Shown: positions 1 through 6,568, counted from the stretch's first letter. The stretch is 10,202 bases of DNA from JACMMS01 sp043758775 (GCA_043758775.1 JAYVMU010000033.1:1-10202); one strand, 5' to 3'. Numbers and translations: made by a program. The notes: a model not told the origin generated them from the sequence alone.

Positions 1-968
1 ACAAGCCATGTTTTATAACTTTCTGATAACTCTTTAACTGGGTGTTTAGGCATATAGGCAGCCATAAATAATAAACCCGCCAATGAAGCTAAAACCCACT
101 TTAATCCAAAAGCGGCTTTATCCCGACGCGCAGGTTTTTGTGCTTTCATCGCATTTAATACATTTTGTATGTCATCACCACGCACATAATCAGCACCAAT
201 TTCTTTGGTTAAAGACTTTAAATAGGTCTCGTCAAGTTTTGATAAAAAACGATCATTGCTATCACCCGCGACATTATCGTCGCGTATACCAATGTTTTGC
301 TGCGAAATTTGTGCAATGCCAGGTTGCATGGCAAAACTCTCATTAGACCAGTAGCCAATTAATTGATTTTTTGAATCCAGTTTAGGTATTGGTGCGCCTT
401 TTTCACTACCAATGCCAACATACAACCAGCCATCAGCGCCTTGAAAGCCAGTCAAATCTCTGGTATTGAATGCATGTAATTTAGGTGCTTCTTCACCATC
501 TGTAAAATAAACAACTTGTGCTGGTTCAGGGAATGCACGAATGACACGTGCTAATGTCAGCACGCCTTCGCGTAATCGCGTATTCCCAGACCATGCATTA
601 CGCCAATCTAAATGATCTATGGTGTCTTGAATGGCATCAAAGTTATCACATACTTCAATAGGTGTGTACATCGCTGCAATACTCACTCCAGCGAATAGGC
701 CAATACTAACATTAGTGCCACAAGGCATTTCACTAACAATTCGACGTAGCATATCTTGCGTATAAGCAATACGTGATGTAGGTATTCCATTTAAGGTAGT
801 GTCTATTACGTTCATACTTTGGGTTATATCTACTACTAGGATATAACTATAAATATTGCGTTTAATTGGTACCGTAGGGTTGAATAGCGCCAATATAAGC
901 AACAATAAAGCGCTTGCTAGCAAGGTAACATCACGCCTATGTCTGAAGTAGTTCACTATATTTTTCAT
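1..968 (-). CDS. mxaL: MxaL, VWA-domain methanol dehydrogenase maturation protein (3' end outside window)
   Basis: Membrane-anchored von Willebrand factor A protein. The mxaA, K and L products are known to be needed for inserting calcium into PQQ methanol dehydrogenase in the periplasm. The reading frame is open for 322 codons from the ATG at 968 down to the window edge, so the C-terminus is missing. A hydrophobic segment at about residues 14-30 follows a basic N-terminus. A MIDAS-like metal site DITQS (residues 47-51) opens the VWA domain, and a second hydrophobic segment lies at about 287-305. This is the usual layout for MxaL/BatA-like proteins, with the VWA domain between two membrane helices. 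It lies 35 bp after mxaK and is last of the visible operon. No good Shine-Dalgarno is seen; the ATG chosen is the first Met in frame before the membrane helix. The name rests mainly on gene order plus the domain layout. Confidence 0.85.
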   Translation of the reverse strand, partial: MKNIVNYFRHRRDVTLLASALLLLILALFNPTVPIKRNIYSYILVVDITQSMNVIDTTLNGIPTSRIAYTQDMLRRIVSEMPCGTNVSIGLFAGVSIAAMYTPIEVCDNFDAIQDTIDHLDWRNAWSGNTRLREGVLTLARVIRAFPEPAQVVYFTDGEEAPKLHAFNTRDLTGFQGADGWLYVGIGSEKGAPIPKLDSKNQLIGYWSNESFAMQPGIAQISQQNIGIRDDNVAGDSNDRFLSKLDETYLKSLTKEIGADYVRGDDIQNVLNAMKAQKPARRDKAAFGLKWVLASLAGLLFMAAYMPKHPVKELSESYKTWL

Positions 969-1003
969 GCGATAATTTTCTGTATGTGGGATAACTACTA
1001 GAC

Positions 1004-1582
1004 TTATGGCAAACCTACTGGAATATTGCCCATAATCAATCCTGGCGAATCATCAGAATCACCCACACCTGGGACTGGTGTTCCCGGCAGTATCATCAAT
1101 ATGCGGTCTAAGTTATGTTTAGCATCCCAATGCTTATTATTCAGTTTTACTGATTGTTTATAGGCTGTACCAGCCTGTTGCATAAGGTATTCAGTTTCAT
1201 TTCTTACTGTCATGTTCTGGCCATTAAGTTTTAGACCTTTAAGAAAAAATATATTACCTAAATTGTACTGAACTGCAGATTTCTGATCATCATTTCCTAA
1301 AGGCAAAGCAGCAGTAAATAATAAGATAGCCTCTTTATAGCGTTCTTTTTTTGCTAGCCATAAGGCAGTTGCAAATTTAGCTTCAAAGCTTTGTTTGTCG
1401 GTTTCGGGGTTCTTGCCAGTTTCAACCGCTAAGTTAAAAGCCTCAATTTGACGGATACGGTTATAGCTTAAAAAACTTGACAACACAGCTAATAGAGCCA
1501 AGATTATAAGTACCCAAGTAAGTTTTTTGACAGTAAAAAATTGCATGCAAGTTCTTGGAAAGCCTATGAGAGTTAATGCCAT
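1004..1582 (-). CDS. mxaK: MxaK, membrane-anchored methanol dehydrogenase maturation protein
   Basis: Small accessory protein of the methanol dehydrogenase maturation set, 192 aa. One membrane helix lies at about residues 21-39. A soluble helical region follows, with a TPR-like stretch around 65-115 (ATALWLAKKERYKEAILLF, then VQYNLGNIFFLKG), and then a Pro/Gly-rich acidic tail. The topology suggests a periplasmic scaffold docked to the neighbouring VWA proteins MxaC and MxaL (inference). The ATG at 1582 overlaps the end of mxaC by 10 bp and has a good Shine-Dalgarno (AGAGG, about 8 bases upstream). The alternative Met13 has none, so the longer start is preferred. The overlap implies translational coupling with mxaC. 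Sequence conservation of MxaK is low, so the name relies on the S-A-C-K-L order as well as topology. Confidence 0.85.
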   Translation of the reverse strand: MALTLIGFPRTCMQFFTVKKLTWVLIILALLAVLSSFLSYNRIRQIEAFNLAVETGKNPETDKQSFEAKFATALWLAKKERYKEAILLFTAALPLGNDDQKSAVQYNLGNIFFLKGLKLNGQNMTVRNETEYLMQQAGTAYKQSVKLNNKHWDAKHNLDRILMILPGTPVPGVGDSDDSPGLIMGNIPVGLP

Positions 1583-2556
1583 GTTTTTACCTCTAAATAT
1601 TTCACGCCTAGTAATAAGGCAATCATCAAAGCAGCTAAGCCAAAGAAAAGATTAGAATAATCATGACCAGGGATTCTTTCTATATATTTAATTGGCTTTT
1701 TTTCCTTACGATTGATGTCTTCTATTGCAAGCTCTAATGACTTAGGATCATCTGCTTCGTAAGCTTTAAAGGGTGTTCTTAGCGTTTTAAAAAATTCGTT
1801 TAATTCAATTTGTGGCGGCAGAGGTTCATCCTCTTTCGGCACATATTTTTCATCAAAAATGCTTAGGCCATCAGGCTCACGTAATACAATCCAATACAGG
1901 CTTAAATGAAATCTATCGAACCAGTCTTTGATTTTTTGTTCAGTATCTGCATCAATTCTGCCACCGCCGTCTGTGAGTAAAATGACTGCGCGTGAGCCAG
2001 AGTCTGGCACCTTAGCAAATAGCCCTGCAACACTTGTTAAACCGCTACCAATATTGGTTTGAAACAGCGAGTTGCCTGCAGTTGCACGCACAGCTGCGAG
2101 AATTGCATTTTTATTTTCAGTTAGTGGCAACACATAAATGCCCGAGTTACTAAAAGCAATCATACCCATCATGTCATTTTGGCGAGACTTTACAAACTTA
2201 GCGATTAAACGGCTGGCAGCAAATGATTTTGTTTCACCAACAGTTGCGTTCTCTGTAGGGCTGCCTGAAAAAGGGTCGTCCATGCTAGCGCTTCTATCAA
2301 GTACAAATCCTATTTGTGCGCCTACACCAATTTTTTCTATTTTTTGCTCGTTACTATGTGGAGAACTTAGGCCAATTACAACAAATAACAAAGTGAGTAC
2401 AGCTAATGCTTTTAGCAATAGACCAATTAAGTCTGAAAGTGGATCAGCGGGCAGCATATCTAGCCAAGAATAGCTTTTGGCATGCGTGCGCAAAAAGAGC
2501 AGAGGCACAAAAGCTAATGGAAGCAGCCATAATACCCAAGGAGAAGAGAAACTCAT
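1573..2556 (-). CDS. mxaC: MxaC, BatA-like VWA membrane protein
   Basis: VWA-domain protein of the methanol dehydrogenase maturation operon, 327 aa. The N-terminus is BatA-like: two hydrophobic segments (about residues 6-23 and 43-63) with the characteristic FSSPWVLWLLPL opening. The VWA domain begins near residue 80 with an intact MIDAS motif DRSAS (87-91) and contains AVILLTDGGGRID, the conserved ILLTDG strand. A C-terminal membrane helix lies at about 303-320. In such proteins the VWA domain faces the periplasm and binds a divalent metal. MoxR ATPases such as MxaR usually act with VWA partners, so MxaC is a likely client or effector (inference). It starts 4 bp after the mxaA stop, with AAGG about 10 bases upstream of the ATG, and its end overlaps mxaK. 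Confidence 0.9.
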   Translation of the reverse strand: MSFSSPWVLWLLPLAFVPLLFLRTHAKSYSWLDMLPADPLSDLIGLLLKALAVLTLLFVVIGLSSPHSNEQKIEKIGVGAQIGFVLDRSASMDDPFSGSPTENATVGETKSFAASRLIAKFVKSRQNDMMGMIAFSNSGIYVLPLTENKNAILAAVRATAGNSLFQTNIGSGLTSVAGLFAKVPDSGSRAVILLTDGGGRIDADTEQKIKDWFDRFHLSLYWIVLREPDGLSIFDEKYVPKEDEPLPPQIELNEFFKTLRTPFKAYEADDPKSLELAIEDINRKEKKPIKYIERIPGHDYSNLFFGLAALMIALLLGVKYLEVKTWH

Positions 2557-2560
2557 ACTT

Positions 2561-3550
2561 TTATACCTTTGAATCAGGTATTAGGCCGCGCTCACAATCA
2601 CGACAGCGACGAGAAAAATTCTGTAACCATTTTAGTGGCTCACCCTGTATATGGTGGGCAACGCTAGGCTCAAAAAACACCTGTCGAGATAAGCTAAAGA
2701 ATTGCTCAAGTTCTGATTTTAAGCCAGAAAATGTAGGTTTTCTGACCAAAAAAGCATCAATCGTATCGCCAAATACGCTTTGCCCTGCAGTGATGTTTAA
2801 GGATTGATGTACTCTAGAAACTGCTTGTTGCAAGCCGTACTCATTAGCAGGTAGCTTGCGTATCGCTTTATATGTTTTAGCAAAAGGTCCACCCATGCGT
2901 GGTAGCCAAGCATGTTTGCCTAATATATAGAGTAGACCAATTAAGCTTAAGCCTAAAACAATAAGCGATATTTTTAATTGTTGTTTTTCTTTAGTTGCCT
3001 TAAGTAGTAATGGGCCTCTGAAATCACTCATGTCATCTTCAATTTTGACTTGACCAAAAATTGAAAGTGGTGAAATAGCAAAATTCCATGTTGGAATTCG
3101 ATAACGTACTACTTCCTTGCCATGGCTATTTAGATTGATTAGGCGTAAATATTCAGCGGGAAGTATTGCAGGTTTTGCTACCACGCTATTAGTAAATATT
3201 TGATAATTTACTTTAACAGTGTGTTTAACATAGTCCTCATGTGCCTCTTTATCATGCGTGATAGATTTTAGATCTATTCCTGTAATCTGCCCTTTATAAC
3301 GCTTTTCATAGCCTACAATCGGTAATGATTCGTCAATCAATTGATAAGGTTTTTTGATTTGTAAAATGATAGTGCGCGATAAAATATCGCCCACTGTATA
3401 ACCCACTCTATGGTCAGGCTCTATGGTCTGAATCGATACAACACCTTCTTTTACATCTGGAATGTCGGGTATTTCTAATGCAGTGGCAGCCATTGTAGAT
3501 AGCAATGCAAATGTAGCTACAAAGTATTTGATTAGGTTTACATTTATCAT
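2561..3550 (-). CDS. mxaA: MxaA, methanol dehydrogenase calcium-insertion protein
   Basis: Exported and membrane-bound accessory protein of 329 aa. In methylotrophs MxaA is needed for calcium insertion into methanol dehydrogenase. A signal peptide is seen at residues 1-25 (basic start, hydrophobic core, ATALE cleavage region). A periplasmic beta-rich domain spans about 26-190 and resembles the Oxygen-tolerance/BatD style. A membrane helix lies at about 193-211 (ISLIVLGLSLIGLLYIL), and a cytoplasmic helical domain from 212 to 329 ends in a basic, cysteine-bearing tail (CRDC at 316-319). BatD-like partners of VWA proteins have the same layout, which fits its place between mxaS and mxaC. It lies 72 bp after mxaS, the largest gap in the operon; its Shine-Dalgarno is weak. 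Confidence 0.87.
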   Translation of the reverse strand: MINVNLIKYFVATFALLSTMAATALEIPDIPDVKEGVVSIQTIEPDHRVGYTVGDILSRTIILQIKKPYQLIDESLPIVGYEKRYKGQITGIDLKSITHDKEAHEDYVKHTVKVNYQIFTNSVVAKPAILPAEYLRLINLNSHGKEVVRYRIPTWNFAISPLSIFGQVKIEDDMSDFRGPLLLKATKEKQQLKISLIVLGLSLIGLLYILGKHAWLPRMGGPFAKTYKAIRKLPANEYGLQQAVSRVHQSLNITAGQSVFGDTIDAFLVRKPTFSGLKSELEQFFSLSRQVFFEPSVAHHIQGEPLKWLQNFSRRCRDCERGLIPDSKV

Positions 3551-3622
3551 GTTGTTTTCACTATATTATTGCTAATAAATTGATTTGGTAGCTAGTGTTC
3601 GCGTACGTTAATATGCGTATCA

Positions 3623-4489
3623 TTAAGCCGCTACAAACTGATGGAAATATTCAGTGAGTAAATCGGCATCAAAATCACCTTCTACATGAAATGGAGGCAT
3701 ATCAAATTGCATAAATATTTTGTAGATTGCTTCACGGCGCGCTTCAAATGATTTAACAATTTTGGTGCGTAACTCTTTGCGTAAGAATAAAGTGCGTTTG
3801 CTACCAGTTTCAGGGTCCGTCACGGCGGTAATGCCAAACTCAGGTAGATCTTTATATTCCGAGGCATCCCATAACACAACTGGCACAATATGATGACGTA
3901 GCAAATTAGAGAGCGACTCTTCCAGCTGCGTTAGCGGCATGTGAAAGTCAGAAATCAAGAATACCAGAGAACGTTCGCGTGGTAAAAAACGCCATACATC
4001 TAAGATGCCTTCACCCGCAACCGGTTCGGGGTGATATTCTTTTAAGCGCTCTGCCATTTCAATGGCACGTTGTGATTTAAATGAAGCGGTGCTAATCCAG
4101 TCTTCACGGACTACTTCATCAAACCCTATAAAGCCAAAGGGATCGTGATTGCGACTGGCAGATTGTGCAATGGATTCTGCAATACTGGCCGCTTTACGAA
4201 TCTTGCGTTCTTTACTGCCGTAATTCATGCTGCCAGATAAGTCACAAACCACAAAAACAGGTGTCGCACTTTTTTGATTAAACAGGCGCACATATATTTG
4301 CTCTAGCGGGTCGCGAATCGTTTGGCGTATGTCAATTCGACGTGGGTCAGGATATGAAAGCAACGTAGTGTGACCGCGAAATTCCATGCCCATACCACGT
4401 TCAGTGCTTGCATGGCGACCCGGACGGCGACCGCGGTTGCGCCAACCAATATGGTAATTAAACTCTTTGATATAGGGTTGATCGCTCAT
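3623..4489 (-). CDS. mxaS: MxaS, DUF58/VWA-like protein
   Basis: Cytoplasmic DUF58 protein of 288 aa with no signal peptide or membrane helix. It carries the DUF58 signature around residues 23-52 (GRHASTERGMGMEFRG, then YPDPRRIDIR). Next comes a VWA-like fold with a complete MIDAS motif DLSGS (83-87) after the hydrophobic strand PVFVVC, and a later strand ending LVFLISDFH. DUF58 proteins are typically encoded beside MoxR ATPases and are thought to work with them, which matches mxaR lying 37 bp upstream. Its exact step in methanol dehydrogenase assembly is not established by the sequence. The start at 4489 has only a weak Shine-Dalgarno. The DUF58 motif and length argue for it. Confidence 0.88.
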   Translation of the reverse strand: MSDQPYIKEFNYHIGWRNRGRRPGRHASTERGMGMEFRGHTTLLSYPDPRRIDIRQTIRDPLEQIYVRLFNQKSATPVFVVCDLSGSMNYGSKERKIRKAASIAESIAQSASRNHDPFGFIGFDEVVREDWISTASFKSQRAIEMAERLKEYHPEPVAGEGILDVWRFLPRERSLVFLISDFHMPLTQLEESLSNLLRHHIVPVVLWDASEYKDLPEFGITAVTDPETGSKRTLFLRKELRTKIVKSFEARREAIYKIFMQFDMPPFHVEGDFDADLLTEYFHQFVAA

Positions 4490-4526
4490 TTACTTAACCA
4501 TTTACTTTTTAGTAGCGAGTGCGTGA

Positions 4527-5543
4527 TTAAGGCGCAGCAACTGCATTGGTAATGTTAGCCAGTAACTCACGCGCAATTTCAGTGCGACGCATTTCATACA
4601 CAGGGCTAAATACTAATCTGTGTGCCAGTGTTTCGTGCAATACCGCATGAATATCTTCTGGCAATACGGCAGTGCGCTCATTGAGCCAGGCATTTACGCG
4701 GGCCGCACGCAACATCATGCTCATGCCACGTGGACTGGCACCAGCAAGTACCAGGCGACTCATGTCCACACTGGAAACTTTAACGCCATATTGAGTTGGC
4801 GCCTTGGTCGCCTTCCACAAATTGAGCGCATATTTTTGTAGCGTATCAGAAGCTTCAATGTTGTTTTGAATAACACCAGAAAATTCATTGAGTGCATCAA
4901 ATTCTAAAACGTCTGGATTCACAGTCCCGACCAGCGCATCGACATTATGGAATTTAGTATCGAATACCAATGACTGCATAATCGCGTCATCACTCGGCAC
5001 CACAATAGGAATTTCCATCATGAAGCGGTCGCGCGCTGCAGATGGAATCTCAAAGGTTTCTTCTTTTTCTACTTGATTACGGTCAGCAAACACAATCATG
5101 TGCGGAAAGCAATGTTCTTTATTAAACGCAGTTAAAGTGCGTTCTGCCATCACACGCAGCAGCAATGAGTGTACCTGTGGACGTGCGCGATTAATTTCAT
5201 TAAAGAAGAATACCGATAAATCTTCGCCAGACATGAGTAATGGGCCTGCGCTAACATGCGGCTTACCATCTTCACCTAAGTAAGTGTGGTAGACCAGATC
5301 GTTAGGCATCAAGTCAATCGTGCCTTCAATACGTTGGTAGCCACCGCCAATGCCGCGTGTAAAAGCGCGGAGTAGCGTGGTTTTACCTACTCCGACATCA
5401 CCTTCCAACAAGACGTGACCACGTGCGAAAATGGATGTGGTAATTAAGCGTATCGGCTTTTGTTGGCCTACAACCACTTTATTGACTTCAGATTCTAGCG
5501 TTAGTGCATCCTTGCGCCAGTCGGCTAATTGACGGTCACTCAT
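4527..5543 (-). CDS. mxaR: MxaR, MoxR-family AAA+ ATPase
   Basis: AAA+ ATPase of the MoxR family, 338 aa, cytoplasmic. It is probably the energy-using chaperone for assembly or activation of methanol dehydrogenase together with the VWA proteins encoded next. Walker A is GDVGVGKT (residues 48-55). The Walker B strand is VFFFNEIN (111-118), with Asn in place of the first acidic residue and the catalytic Glu kept (E116). The sensor-1 region holds FADRN (152-156), followed by SAARDRF. A C-terminal lid contains the GASPRG sensor-2 motif. Its ATG has AGGA about 9 bases upstream. It is the first gene of the visible operon, so the promoter should lie in 5544-5750. No mxaFJGI genes sit upstream; the flank instead holds a decayed toxin-antitoxin pair and fabA on the other strand. 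Confidence 0.9.
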   Translation of the reverse strand: MSDRQLADWRKDALTLESEVNKVVVGQQKPIRLITTSIFARGHVLLEGDVGVGKTTLLRAFTRGIGGGYQRIEGTIDLMPNDLVYHTYLGEDGKPHVSAGPLLMSGEDLSVFFFNEINRARPQVHSLLLRVMAERTLTAFNKEHCFPHMIVFADRNQVEKEETFEIPSAARDRFMMEIPIVVPSDDAIMQSLVFDTKFHNVDALVGTVNPDVLEFDALNEFSGVIQNNIEASDTLQKYALNLWKATKAPTQYGVKVSSVDMSRLVLAGASPRGMSMMLRAARVNAWLNERTAVLPEDIHAVLHETLAHRLVFSPVYEMRRTEIARELLANITNAVAAP

Positions 5544-5583
5544 TCGATATGTCCTATGGGTAATGATATTTAGTGGTGTAACT

Positions 5584-5604
5584 ATTATGAAACATTTTGT
5601 TACA
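5584..5604 (-). promoter_or_regulatory. Candidate -10 box and imperfect inverted repeat upstream of mxaR
   Basis: Reading towards mxaR, a CATAAT box (5584-5589) lies about 40 bp before the start codon. It overlaps one arm of an imperfect inverted repeat: TGTAACA, three bases, TGTTTCA (6 of 7 positions pair). No convincing -35 box is present at 16-18 bp, so an activator-dependent promoter or a different start site is possible. This is the only promoter-like element I can see close to mxaR. Confidence 0.3.
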
Positions 5605-5664
5605 TTCTAGCCACATCATAAACTAAATTAACTTAGGGGTAAACAGGTCTGTATACCATTAAAA

Positions 5665-5689
5665 ATTAAATATTTAATGCACAGCTGTG
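5665..5689. repeat. Two adjacent perfect palindromes between mxaR and the toxin-antitoxin remnant
   Basis: An AT-only perfect palindrome ATTAAATATTTAAT (5665-5678) is followed one base later by a perfect 10-bp palindrome CACAGCTGTG (5680-5689). Either could be a regulator site for the mxaR operon or a leftover operator of the decayed mazEF pair. The first is compositionally easy to get by chance in AT-rich DNA; the second is less so. Confidence 0.35.
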
Positions 5690-5746
5690 ATGTGAATAAA
5701 TAAAGCCCATCGAATGGGGATAAAACTCGTCGGAATATTGTTTTAA

Positions 5747-5875
5747 AAAAGGCTCAAGTATTCGTATTGGTTTGCAGTGGCAAACGAACTGGAAGATTTA
5801 CTATCAGGTATTACGCTAGAAAATCTATATAGTCGTATAGAATTTGGCGTACCTGTCGGGAAAGAGCTTATTTAA
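5747..5875 (+). pseudogene. MazE-like antitoxin remnant, N-terminus missing
   Basis: The frame ending at the TAA of 5873-5875 reads as the C-terminal toxin-binding tail of a MazE-type antitoxin: NELEDLLSGITLENLYS followed by RIEFGVPVGKELI. This matches the family pattern of LDELLAGITPEN followed by a VGKE ending. The frame is open only back to a stop at 5744-5746 and contains no ATG. A GTG at 5777 is the sole plausible start. The N-terminal AbrB-like DNA-binding half is not recognisable in any frame upstream. The stop overlaps the toxin ATG (TAATG), the normal coupling of a mazEF pair. It is almost certainly non-functional as an antitoxin repressor. Confidence 0.7.
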
Positions 5876-6236
5876 TGACCTACATTCCTGATCGTGGCGG
5901 TATTGTCTGGCTTGATTTTGACCCTGTACTTGACCATGAATAAGGTGACCATAGGCCAGCTTTAGTAATCCGTCTGCAAGCCTATAATAAAACCATAGGC
6001 TTGATGCTGTATTGTCCTAATATTAGAAAAGTTAAGGGATATCCTTATTGAGGTTGAGATTATTGTCCCCGCTAAGAACGTAGCCTTATCAGATCAGATT
6101 GCTTGTGTAGATTGGAAAGCAAGGAAAATAGCCTTTAAAGGCAAAGCCGCAACAAAGGAGATCGATATGGTTAGATCAAAGCTAAAGCCCTTATTTAATA
6201 TGGCTACTACGTCTTAAAGCTATTCAGGCTCAAGTA
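5750..6236. repeat. 11-bp direct repeat bracketing the mazEF remnant
   Basis: The sequence AGGCTCAAGTA occurs at 5750-5760 and again at 6226-6236. The first copy ends where the antitoxin-like reading begins, and the second starts 9 bp after the toxin stop codon. It may be a target-site duplication, a recombination scar or coincidence. No inverted terminal repeats or integrase are seen. Confidence 0.45.
5875..6217 (+). pseudogene. mazF: MazF/PemK-type mRNA interferase toxin, disrupted
   Basis: Intact family members are ribosome-independent endoribonucleases of about 110-117 aa. This copy starts MTYIPDRGGIVWLDFDP, the typical MazF opening. A TAA follows at 5941-5943, where the family usually has Gln after HE. 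The same frame then continues GDHRPALVIRLQAYN and GLMLYCPN up to KGYP. At about 6045-6049 the reading moves by one base (apparent single insertion) and resumes as IEVEIIVPAKNVALSDQIA, VDWKARK, and a C-terminus ending at TAA 6215-6217. The reconstructed length is about 113 residues, so only two lesions separate it from a full gene. Its antitoxin partner just upstream is truncated. Lack of a working antitoxin may have favoured toxin inactivation (inference). Confidence 0.85.
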
Positions 6237-6261
6237 GCTATCTATATTTGATATTGTCATT

Positions 6262-6300
6262 TGGCAAAGTAATAACATTTGTTCTGCTATTACTTTGTCA
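6262..6300. repeat. Long stem-loop between the mazEF remnant and fabA
   Basis: A perfect 10-bp inverted repeat, CAAAGTAATA (6265-6274) and TATTACTTTG (6288-6297), extends to 13 pairs with one G-T pair. The loop is 13 bases. A T-run lies at about 6309-6314, too far from the stem for a standard intrinsic terminator. It could be a weak terminator protecting fabA from upstream transcription, or a mobile-element leftover. The rest of 6218-6430 shows no gene. Confidence 0.5.
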
Positions 6301-6431
6301 GCTACATATTTTTTGCAACGTAATATGCTAGGTGGTTTTTTTAATACTGTAATGAGCAACTATTTCAAAAATAGCTTTAAGCAGCGACTTTAGGCTGTGC
6401 TATGCAGTCAGTTGAATTGAATCTTATAAAT

Positions 6432-6451
6432 AAATCTGTCTTGACAGATTT
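6432..6451. promoter_or_regulatory. Perfect 20-bp palindromic operator candidate upstream of fabA
   Basis: Arms AAATCTGTC and GACAGATTT flank a two-base TT centre and match perfectly. The right arm overlaps the -35 hexamer of the predicted fabA promoter. A dimeric repressor bound here would block RNA polymerase. Looser copies of the right arm occur downstream at 6512-6520 (GACAGACTT) and 6544-6552 (GGCAGATTT). The regulator is unknown: the site is CTGT-N4-ACAG, which is not the E. coli LexA spacing, and I do not recognise it as a FabR or FadR site. Confidence 0.55.
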
Positions 6452-6470
6452 TCTTGAAAATTACTAATAT
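6441..6470 (+). promoter_or_regulatory. Sigma-70 promoter candidate for fabA-fabB
   Basis: A consensus -35 TTGACA (6441-6446) and a near-consensus -10 TAATAT (6465-6470) are separated by 18 bp and point at fabA. The predicted transcript would start near 6477 and carry a leader of about 160 nt. The -35 box lies inside the palindrome at 6432-6451. This is the best promoter-like match I found in the window. Confidence 0.6.
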
Positions 6471-6550
6471 TTTTTAGATATAAAATCTATAGAGTTATCT
6501 TTAACTACTTCGACAGACTTTATTTGTTAGTGTCACAGTTCATGGCAGAT

Positions 6551-6568
6551 TTATGCGCAATTGCATAA
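6551..6568. repeat. Inverted repeat in the fabA leader
   Basis: TTATGC and GCATAA form a perfect 6-bp inverted repeat with a 6-base centre; the centre with one flanking pair is itself the palindrome GCAATTGC (6557-6564). It lies about 70 bp before the fabA start, within the predicted leader. It could be a regulator site or a second-promoter element (CATAAT at 6564-6569), but no -35 box supports the latter. Confidence 0.35.

Noticed and set aside
83..346. Plus-strand open frame of 87 codons
   Set aside because: It lies opposite mxaL, whose minus-strand frame is continuous with VWA features. The plus-strand product is His/Gln-rich without any family pattern.
2406..2807. Plus-strand open frame of 133 codons across the mxaA-mxaC junction
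   Set aside because: It is antisense to two well-supported genes, has no recognisable domain and no ribosome site.
5706..5718. Small hairpin CCCAT-CGA-ATGGG as a terminator
   Set aside because: The stem is only five pairs, with no T-run on the plus strand and only an interrupted one on the minus strand, and no gene that would need it.
6432..6451. LexA (SOS) box reading of the fabA palindrome
   Set aside because: The CTGT and ACAG halves are 4 bases apart and not 8 as in the E. coli-type box.
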